From Bin87 sp965208015 (GTDB taxonomy: Bacteria; Chloroflexota; Dehalococcoidia; Lucifugimonadales; UBA3495), in contig OZ242308.1 in assembly GCA_965208015.1 (NCBI GenBank), forward strand, positions 248,001-312,000: DNA of 64,000 nt. Reading direction: 5' to 3'. This document shows positions 57,924-64,000 of the stretch, piece after piece. Position 1 is the first letter of the stretch, and each line of letters starts with the position of its first letter. Made by a program: the position numbers and the translations under genes. The notes under the pieces are model-generated. The model ran no database searches. It was given only the letters and a program-made list of their open reading frames with translations, and was not told the origin of the DNA.

Positions 57924-58059
57924 CCGGAACCCGCCCTTTCAGCCAAGCGCTCGCAAGACCGCCCTGAATTCCCTCGATTTACGCCGGTTTCAAGTTCAAA
58001 ACACCCGCCGACTTCCCAAAAGGGCATTCCTTCCAATCTCTGTACACGGGTATGACATC
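57924..58059 (+). repeat. Diverged direct repeat, left copy, flanking the SNF2/SWIM pair
   Basis: This block aligns with 62333-62469: both start CCGGAACCCG, share CGCAAG/TGCAAA, CCCTCGATTT/CCCGATTTC, AAGTTCAAA/GAGTTCAAA and CTTCCCAAAAGGG/ATTCCCGAAAGGG, and end CTGTACACGGGTATRACAT. Identity looks to be about two-thirds. The copies are in the same orientation and enclose only the helicase and SWIM genes. Confidence 0.65.
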
Positions 58060-58240
58060 ACACCGGGCCTAATTTTGCCCAATACCCATAGAGGTGGAGG
58101 ACGTAACGCGCGCGGCCGATTGACGGGCCGGAGAAATGTCGGGAGCGCCCGAAGCAGGACATCCGTGAAGGGCCTGCCCTGTAACGCTTGACGACCGTCG
58201 GCGACGGGCTATAGTGGGGTTGGAGGAGACGCCGCCCGGG

Positions 58241-61200
58241 ATGCTGATACTGCACGCCGCACAATGTGAAGGCCGTCTGGTCCTGTGGGGAGAGGATTCC
58301 GACGCGACGGGAGAGGGGCACGGAGATGGCCGGCACCCGCGTTGCGCCGCCGGCGACCTGCTGCTGGGGGTCATGGGTCTGGACGTGGGCGAGGAGATGG
58401 CGAGCGAGGCGGTGGTCTGGCTGCCCGGCAGGGGCGGCGAGCCGCTGCCGTCGAGTCCGCTGGCCGGCGAAGCGCCCCGGTCCCGTGCCAAGCCGCGCAT
58501 TCTGCCCTTTCGGGCGCCCGCGCTCTGGCTGGACGGGGCCGATGCGGGAGAGTTCCTGGGGAGGTGCGGGGACCGCCCGGTATTGCAGCCCGGGGTGGCG
58601 CTGGGGCCGGAAATAACCTACTGGCGCCGGGCGCGGCAATACGGGCTGGCGCTGGTGGCGCGGCAGCGATACCTGCCCACGGCGACGGGAGACGGAGACG
58701 GGATGACGGCGGCGTGGAAGGCGGTATTCGTCGGCGATGACGCCGACAGGCTGGCCGACCTGGCGGGGTTGATGCCGCCGGCGGCGCGGTCGGCGACCGG
58801 GGACGCGGCCACTGGACCACCGGCCCAGGCGTCCTCGACGGTGCTGCGGGCCTTCCTGGACGGAGTGGTGGACCATCTGGTGCGGAAAGCGGCGGAGGGC
58901 CGGCCGGAGGGGAACGGGTTTGATTCGGCCCACGACGCCTGGCTGCACGCCCTGGGCGCCGCCGACGGAACCATCCGCGTTGGGCCGGCCCAGGCGAAGC
59001 AGTTGGGCCGGCAGGTGTCGGAGTGGCAGAGGCCCATCGCCGTTGCCGCCAACGCGCCCTACCGTCTCTGCCTGCGGCTGGAGGAGCCGCGGGAGACCGA
59101 GGATGGGGACGGGAACGTGGCGGCCCTGGATCAGGGAGATTGGCACCTGCGGTACCTGTTGCAACCCCACGACGACCGGAGCCTGCTGCTGCCCGCCGAG
59201 ACGGTTTGGAAGGGTGGGGGCAAGGACGCGCGCAACCCCGATTACAACCCCAGGGAGTTCCTGCTGGCGGCGCTGTCCCAGGCGGCGAACCTGTGCCCGC
59301 CCGTCGCCGAGAGCCTGGAGATGGAGGGTCCCTCCGGCGGGATGCTGTCCGCCGGGGAGGCGCACCGGTTCCTGAACGCGGAGGCGCCGGCGTTGCGGCA
59401 GGCGGGCTTCGGAGTGCTGCTGCCGGCGTGGTGGACCGGACGGGGGACCAAGGCCAGGCCAACCATCCGGGCCCGGGTGAGGACGCCGGCCATGACGGGA
59501 GGCGGAGGGGTCAGCCTGAGCACCATGCTGGACCTGGAGGTGTCGGTGGCGTTGGGAGGGCAGGAGATCACGCCGGCGGAACTGGCTGAGTTGGCGGAGT
59601 TGAAAGCGCCGCTGGTGCGGCTGCGGGGTCAGTGGGTGGAGATCAACGCCGAGGAGATTCGCGAGGCCGCCGATTACTGGCGCGACCGGGAGCGGGTGAG
59701 CCTGCGGGAGGCGGTGCGCATCGGGTTGGGGGCGGAGGAGCGGGCGGCGGAGGACAACGTCAGCCTGGAGGCCGACGATTGGGTCGGCCGGTTGCTGGAG
59801 CGGCTGGGCCGGGAGGGAGAGGTGGAGACGCCGGCGCCGCCGCGGTCCTTCCTGGGTTCGCTGCGGCCCTACCAGGAGCGGGGCTACGGGTGGCTGACCT
59901 TCCTGCGCCGCTGGGGGCTGGGAGCGTGCCTGGCGGACGACATGGGATTGGGGAAGACGGTGCAGACGCTGGCGGCGCTGGAGTTGGACCGTCAGGAGGG
60001 CAACGACCGGCCCAGCCTGCTGGTGTGTCCCACGTCGCTGATGTACAACTGGCAGCGGGAGGCGGGGAAGTTCACGCCGGAGCTGGGGGTGATGCTGCAT
60101 CATGGACCTGGGAGGAAGCGGGGCGACGAGTTCCGCCAGGCGGCGGGGGAGCGGCAGGTGGTGGTGACCAGCTACGGCACCATGCTGCGGGACGCCGAGA
60201 TGCTGAAAGGCGTGACTTGGCGGGCGGTGATCCTGGACGAGGCCCAGAACGTGAAGAACCCGATGGCCCGGCAGTCGCGGGCGGCGCGGGAGCTGCCGTC
60301 CGACTACCGGGTGGCGCTGACCGGGACGCCGGTGGAGAACCACGTGGGGGACCTGTGGTCCATCATGGAGTTCCTGAACCCGGGTCTGCTGGGCACCCAG
60401 GCCCGATTCAAGCGCGACTACTTCGTGCCCATCCAGGCCAACCGGGACGAGGCGGCGGCGAGCCGGCTGAAGAAGGCCGCCGGGCCTTTCATCCTGCGGC
60501 GGGTGAAGACCGACCCTGCGGTGATCGACGACCTGCCGGACAAGCGGGAGACGAAGCAGTATTGCGGGCTGACCCGGGGGCAGGCGACGCTGTACCAGGC
60601 GGTGCTGCACGAGGCGGAGACCCGGATGGAGGAAGCGGAGGGGATCAGTCGGCGGGGAATGATCCTGGACACGCTGACCAAGCTGAAGCAGGCGTGCAAC
60701 CATCCCCGGCAGTTGCTGGGGGACAACTCGGCAGTCGCGGGGCGTTCGGGGAAGCTGGAGCGGCTGGACGAACTGCTGGAGGAGATCGTGGCGAGCGGGG
60801 ACCGGGCGCTGGTGTTCAGCCAGTTCGCGGAGATGGGCGAGATCATCCGAGGGCACGTGCAGGAGAATTTCGGGATTGAAACGCCCTTCCTGCACGGCGG
60901 GGTGTCGCGGCGGGGGCGGGACGCCATGGTGGAGCGGTTCCAAAACGACCCTGAAGGGCCCCGGGTGTTCGTGCTGTCCCTGAAGGCGGGGGGTTCGGGA
61001 CTGAACCTGCCCCGGGCGAACCACGTGATCCACTACGACCGGTGGTGGAACCCGGCGGTGGAGAACCAGGCCACGGACCGGGCCTTTCGCATCGGCCAGA
61101 CCCGGGACGTGCAGGTCCACAAGCTGATCTGCGCCGGCACTCTGGAGGACCACATCGACGCCATGATCGAGGCCAAGGCGGAGACCGCCCAGCGGGTGGT

Positions 61201-61291
61201 GGGCGGCGGGTCCGAGCGGTGGCTGACCGAGCTGTCCAACGCCGAACTGCGCGACGTGCTGGCCCTCAGCCTGGATCACCAGGACGACTGA
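58241..61291 (+). CDS. SNF2-family DEAD/DEAH helicase with SNF2_assoc (DUF3670-like) N-terminus
   Basis: A 1016-residue Swi2/Snf2 ATPase. The N-terminal 500 residues include the region typical of bacterial SNF2-associated (DUF3670) proteins (R-G-Q-W-V-E-I-N near residue 470). The motor follows: Q-x-x-G-Y-G-W-L, Walker A D-D-M-G-L-G-K-T-V-Q-T, motif II I-L-D-E-A-Q-N, motif III T-G-T-P-V-E-N, motif V S-L-K-A-G-G-S-G-L-N-L and motif VI D-R-A-F-R-I-G-Q. It is followed 33 bases later by a SWIM zinc-finger protein, a pairing seen in several bacterial groups. ATG 58241 has GGAGGAG upstream; GTG 58214 is the open-frame alternative. DNA translocation is expected; the biological process is unknown. Confidence 0.9.
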   Translation: MLILHAAQCEGRLVLWGEDSDATGEGHGDGRHPRCAAGDLLLGVMGLDVGEEMASEAVVWLPGRGGEPLPSSPLAGEAPRSRAKPRILPFRAPALWLDGADAGEFLGRCGDRPVLQPGVALGPEITYWRRARQYGLALVARQRYLPTATGDGDGMTAAWKAVFVGDDADRLADLAGLMPPAARSATGDAATGPPAQASSTVLRAFLDGVVDHLVRKAAEGRPEGNGFDSAHDAWLHALGAADGTIRVGPAQAKQLGRQVSEWQRPIAVAANAPYRLCLRLEEPRETEDGDGNVAALDQGDWHLRYLLQPHDDRSLLLPAETVWKGGGKDARNPDYNPREFLLAALSQAANLCPPVAESLEMEGPSGGMLSAGEAHRFLNAEAPALRQAGFGVLLPAWWTGRGTKARPTIRARVRTPAMTGGGGVSLSTMLDLEVSVALGGQEITPAELAELAELKAPLVRLRGQWVEINAEEIREAADYWRDRERVSLREAVRIGLGAEERAAEDNVSLEADDWVGRLLERLGREGEVETPAPPRSFLGSLRPYQERGYGWLTFLRRWGLGACLADDMGLGKTVQTLAALELDRQEGNDRPSLLVCPTSLMYNWQREAGKFTPELGVMLHHGPGRKRGDEFRQAAGERQVVVTSYGTMLRDAEMLKGVTWRAVILDEAQNVKNPMARQSRAARELPSDYRVALTGTPVENHVGDLWSIMEFLNPGLLGTQARFKRDYFVPIQANRDEAAASRLKKAAGPFILRRVKTDPAVIDDLPDKRETKQYCGLTRGQATLYQAVLHEAETRMEEAEGISRRGMILDTLTKLKQACNHPRQLLGDNSAVAGRSGKLERLDELLEEIVASGDRALVFSQFAEMGEIIRGHVQENFGIETPFLHGGVSRRGRDAMVERFQNDPEGPRVFVLSLKAGGSGLNLPRANHVIHYDRWWNPAVENQATDRAFRIGQTRDVQVHKLICAGTLEDHIDAMIEAKAETAQRVVGGGSERWLTELSNAELRDVLALSLDHQDD

Positions 61292-61324
61292 CCGATGGAA
61301 AGACGCCGGAGGAAAGGAGACGCA

Positions 61325-62179
61325 ATGGCCTACCACGATTACCGGCCCGCCATCAGAGCCCGGGGAGGCATCAGGGCCCAGTCCCGGCGTGGGGACTTCG
61401 GCGCCAGCTGGTGGGCCCGGCGGTGGCTGCAAACCCTGAAGGACTTCCGGATCGGGGCGAGGCTCGACCGGGGACGCTCGTACGCCCGGCGAGGGCAGGT
61501 GCTGTCCATCGACGTGGAGCGGGGCGTGGTGCTGGCCCTGGTGCAGGGGTCCCGGGCCAAGCCCTACCGCGTCGCCGTGCAAGTGAAGACCATCAGTCCG
61601 CCGGACTGGGAGGAGCTCAGGGAGGAGTTCGGACGGCAGCCGGCGATAGCGGCCAGCCTGCTTTCGGGGCGGATGCCCGACGCCATCGAGGAGTGCTTCA
61701 GCGCCCGGGGGCTCTCCATGTTCCCGGAGAGCGCAGCGGACCTGGAGACCGAATGCAGTTGCCCCGACTGGTCCAATCCGTGCAAGCACGTGGCGGCGGT
61801 GTATCTGCTGCTGGGCGAGGAGTTCGACCGGGACCCGTTCCTGATCTTCCGGCTGCGGGGAATGGAGCGGGAGGAATTGCTGGGCGGGGATTTGGTCTGG
61901 GCCGCCCAGACCCTGGACGGGCCTCCGGCGGCGCCGGAGCCGTTGCCGGCGGACCCGGCCGAGTTCTGGGCCAACCCCGGGCGGCAATTTGACGAACGAG
62001 ACGTAATCGGCTCCGTCGTCGCACCCGACGTCCACGCGGCGCTGCCCAGGCAGTTGGGCCGGTTCCCGTTCTGGCAGGGCGAGGAGGAATTCTCCGCCGC
62101 GATGGAACGCATCTACCGGGCGGCGTCGCAGAGCGCCTTGGACGCCCACGCCGGTCGAACGGAGAGGGAGGAGAATTAG
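61325..62179 (+). CDS. SWIM zinc-finger protein, partner of the SNF2 helicase
   Basis: A 284-residue protein. The SWIM finger E-C-S-C-P-D-W-S-N-P-C-K-H-V-A-A-V-Y-L-L (about residues 139-158) gives the C-x-C-x-n-C-x-H pattern that binds zinc and DNA or protein. The N-terminal part (F-G-A-S-W-W-A-R-R-W-L-Q-T-L) is common to bacterial SNF2-linked SWIM proteins. The C-terminus is helical. ATG 61325 has GGAAAGGAG upstream. The close spacing with the helicase and the shared flanking repeats imply that they move and act together. Confidence 0.88.
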   Translation: MAYHDYRPAIRARGGIRAQSRRGDFGASWWARRWLQTLKDFRIGARLDRGRSYARRGQVLSIDVERGVVLALVQGSRAKPYRVAVQVKTISPPDWEELREEFGRQPAIAASLLSGRMPDAIEECFSARGLSMFPESAADLETECSCPDWSNPCKHVAAVYLLLGEEFDRDPFLIFRLRGMEREELLGGDLVWAAQTLDGPPAAPEPLPADPAEFWANPGRQFDERDVIGSVVAPDVHAALPRQLGRFPFWQGEEEFSAAMERIYRAASQSALDAHAGRTEREEN

Positions 62180-62332
62180 TCCGACGTCTGACGCCGTTCG
62201 CGAAGCAATCGGGGAAACGACGGCGCTGACCAGTCATTGAAGCGGACTCTCGCAGCCGGAGCTCGCGTTCCTGCTGCTTGCTCGGTGGTTGCTGGGCAAT
62301 CGCTTCCCTTTCGGGAAGTCGGCCCGATAATT

Positions 62333-62469
62333 CCGGAACCCGTGCTAACCCCAGAGTGCTTGCAAACGCGGGATTTGAGCCCGATTTCTTCCATACGTTT
62401 TGAGTTCAAAGAGGGCCGGAAAATTCCCGAAAGGGAACTCGTCCGAGCTTCTGTACACGGGTATAACAT
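62333..62469 (+). repeat. Diverged direct repeat, right copy
   Basis: Right partner of 57924-58059 (shared words given there). The surrounding gap 62180-62890 has no gene that I can support; besides this repeat it holds the hairpin at 62675. Confidence 0.65.
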
Positions 62470-62674
62470 GGTATTCGGTCCGGCCAGCCTCCCGGAGCGG
62501 CGATTTGGCCGCCGAGTGCGAGCCGTCGAGGTTCAGGTTCGGGCTTGCGTTCAGATGCTGCGAGGGTGTGACGGGACGATTGAAGCGCCAAGTTTGACCC
62601 ACGATGACGCGGCAGTTCGTACGTTTGCCGCGGCCGCCAGGCCGTGCTTTCACACATCCGAGACAAGAAAATCG

Positions 62675-62710
62675 CCTCAGCCTCCACCAGTCTGGTGGTG
62701 GAGGCTGAGG
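62675..62710. other. 15-bp hairpin containing a tRNA-3'-end-like sequence
   Basis: CCTCAGCCTCCACCA (62675-62689) pairs with TGGTGGAGGCTGAGG (62696-62710) around a 6-base loop. No T-tract follows. The arm includes AGCCTCCACCA, identical to the last 11 bases of the tRNA-Ala at 23157-23167. It could be a chance, a terminator-like hairpin or a decayed attachment site. Confidence 0.5.
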
Positions 62711-62890
62711 CTCTTGGTAATCCCTTTCGTGGCGCCATCGCCGGAGGGATTATCGTCCCTGCAAACCTGAACAAGAGAAAGCAAATCGTCGCCAGCTTCC
62801 GCCCGTTCAACGTTGGGACGGCGCGCCGGAAACGGGCATTTCCAAGCAGACGTGGGTGCGGATCCCGGGCACCCCGGATTATTCCCTTGG

Positions 62891-63256
62891 TCACATCCAA
62901 CTGATGCCCCAGTTCCTGTCGCGCCGCCGATTGATGAGCCAACAGATTCCCAGCACCGCCAAAACTTGAACCACCGTCAGCAGCGCCAGCGATACCCACG
63001 CCTCTAGGGGTTCTGATGCAAGGTAGAAGCCGAAGAGTTCAACCAGTTGCCAATACCACAATATAAACAGGCCGAACCCCGGGGCAATCATGACAAAACC
63101 GATGAAAAATCCAAACGTTGGCGATATCCAATCGAATGACCGACCACACAGGATTCCAGTTGCCACGGGCGCTACCACGTGCACTCCGATGGAAGCCAGA
63201 AACCACCAAACTACCCAGAGTTCGATATCTATGGCACAACAAACTTGCATCATCAT
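62891..63256 (-). CDS. Small integral membrane protein (121 residues)
   Basis: A protein with three hydrophobic segments (L-W-V-V-W-W-F-L-A-S-I-G-V-H-V-V, F-F-I-G-F-V-M-I-A-P-G-F-G-L-F-I and V-S-L-A-L-L-T-V-V-Q-V-L-A-V-L) and a basic end (R-R-R-D-R-N-W). ATG 63256 has AAGGA eight bases upstream; a longer frame to 63358 lacks support. No family is recognised. It stands alone, between the SNF2/SWIM cassette and the truncated replication-relaxation gene. Confidence 0.6.
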   Translation of the reverse strand: MMMQVCCAIDIELWVVWWFLASIGVHVVAPVATGILCGRSFDWISPTFGFFIGFVMIAPGFGLFILWYWQLVELFGFYLASEPLEAWVSLALLTVVQVLAVLGICWLINRRRDRNWGISWM

Positions 63257-63415
63257 GGCGACAGTCCTTGGATCTGTCTGGCACGGATATGCACGTTTCC
63301 TAATCCAACAGATGCAGGGGGCATTCAGAATCTTTATTTCCAGCGCATTCGCAAGCATTGGGCCGCTGTGAGCGCCGTTTGCTGACGCTCACATCATATC
63401 ATCGCGTCTGGGGCG

Positions 63416-63958
63416 GTGACATCCCGGTCGGTCTACGCCGGCACCGCCCTGCGCGCCCTGACCTCCCAGCCGCAACATCACTATGGCGTGATCGGCTTCG
63501 CCGTCGAGGTGGCCAGCTCCCAAGATTACGACCTGTTCGACCTGCTGCCCACCCACCGCTCCCGCATCGGCTACCGCCGGGGTCGCACCAACTACATGAT
63601 CCATCCCGACGCCTCCTTCACCCTGGAGTACAAAGGCCGGTGGCTGCCCTTCCTGCTGGAGTTCGAGCGGAGGGCCACCACGCCGAAGCGCATCCCCCCG
63701 CGCCTGGCGTCCTACCGCCGCTACTTCGCCTCCGGCTGGGCGGAGCGGGACCGCGGGGGACATCTTCCGTCGGTGCTGTTCGTGTTCGAGACCCCGGAGA
63801 GCGAGGCCGCCTTCCTGGACGTGGCCGACGCTACCGAGGGGCTGGACGTCATCACCGCCAACGCGGCGGCCCCGGGAGAGCAAGGCATCCTGGGCGAGGC
63901 GTGGATACTGCCGCCGCCCCACTCGCTGGACCGGGCGCCGCTGGCCGCATTGTACTGA
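63416..63958 (+). CDS. Replication-relaxation-like C-terminal domain, truncated protein
   Basis: A 180-residue protein equivalent to the last third of the 570-residue protein at 29058-30770. The correspondences are M-I-H-P-D-A-S-F-T-L with A-I-A-P-D-A-V, F-L-L-E-F-E-R-R-A with F-C-F-E-Y-E-L-R-A, R-L-A-S-Y-R-R-Y-F with R-L-R-P-Y-S-R-Y-Y and S-V-L-F-V-F-E-T with T-T-L-F-V-V-D-T. Both winged helices are missing. GTG 63416 is the first possible start and has GGGGCG upstream. It is either a free-standing domain or the 3' end of a broken gene. Its place at the far end of the mobile region supports the latter. Confidence 0.6.
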   Translation: MTSRSVYAGTALRALTSQPQHHYGVIGFAVEVASSQDYDLFDLLPTHRSRIGYRRGRTNYMIHPDASFTLEYKGRWLPFLLEFERRATTPKRIPPRLASYRRYFASGWAERDRGGHLPSVLFVFETPESEAAFLDVADATEGLDVITANAAAPGEQGILGEAWILPPPHSLDRAPLAALY

Positions 63959-64000
63959 GTTCCCAAAGTACAATCTTCCTGCGCCGGACCTTTCCTGTAG

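Noticed and set aside
58058..62149. 1363-residue minus-strand open frame
   Set aside because: It is the complement of the SNF2 helicase and SWIM genes; Pro/Arg/Gln-rich with no motif, whereas the plus strand has clear helicase motifs.
62406..62999. 197-residue minus-strand frame
   Set aside because: Runs through the direct repeat and the hairpin; no motif and no start signal.
1..64000. CRISPR arrays or cas genes
   Set aside because: No regularly spaced identical repeats and no Cas motif were seen.

Overview
The window looks like a chromosome segment of a high-G+C bacterium, most plausibly a Chloroflexota member (SAR202/Dehalococcoidia-like or a relative). This is inference. It rests on the mix of Uma2 (DUF820) proteins, Ldh-family and luciferase-like (LLM) oxidoreductases, Dpp/Nik-type transporters and short inverted repeats with CATTGCGAG arms. 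No rRNA or other phylogenetic marker is present to confirm it.

Left third (1-23,170) is mostly metabolism. It holds a lipoprotein fragment, an M42 peptidase, a Uma2 protein, an Ldh-family dehydrogenase, a stand-alone Lrp ligand-binding domain and glycine cleavage H and T proteins. Next come two related family-5 ABC binding-protein loci around a CobW-type GTPase and a WD40 protein. The second locus sits behind a complete cobalamin riboswitch. The first has lost its permeases, and the fusion scar also beheaded the riboswitch in front of cobW. A catabolic group follows: two substrate-binding-like proteins, an LLM oxidoreductase, an acyl-CoA-dehydrogenase-fold flavoenzyme and a lactonase-like propeller. 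One likely defence gene, an OLD-like ATPase with a TOPRIM-like end (3834-5384), lies between the 3' remnants of two broken metabolic genes.

From the tRNA-Ala gene (23,093) rightwards the window looks like a genomic island. A large serine recombinase takes its last codons and stop from the tRNA 3' end. Beside it are a PIN toxin with a putative partner and an IS21-family element that has split a HTH/coiled-coil/membrane gene. A replication-relaxation-like protein follows, and a truncated relative lies near the right edge of the window.

The centre (31.5-44.3 kb, all minus strand) is the most interesting part. One operon encodes an Hsp90/GHKL-type ATPase, an unrecognised protein, a DUF6339-like/PAPS-reductase fusion, an SF2 helicase, a MORC-like GHKL ATPase and a one-HKD phospholipase-D nuclease. 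Just downstream is a coupled pair: a protein with two GHKL ATPase modules plus a histidine-kinase phosphoacceptor, and a receiver-domain protein with an unknown C-terminal part. I cannot match this set to a named defence system and regard it as the best candidate for an undescribed one.

Farther right (45.8-55 kb) are a DUF4238 protein, a HEPN-like pair whose second gene is frameshifted, a three-gene operon (coiled-coil membrane protein plus two dynamin-like GTPases, reminiscent of Eleos/Leo), a HEPN-like protein and a Uma2 protein. After these come a triple-HTH regulator and a SNF2 helicase/SWIM zinc-finger pair flanked by diverged direct repeats of about 136 bp. Several long gaps hold no gene I can support.
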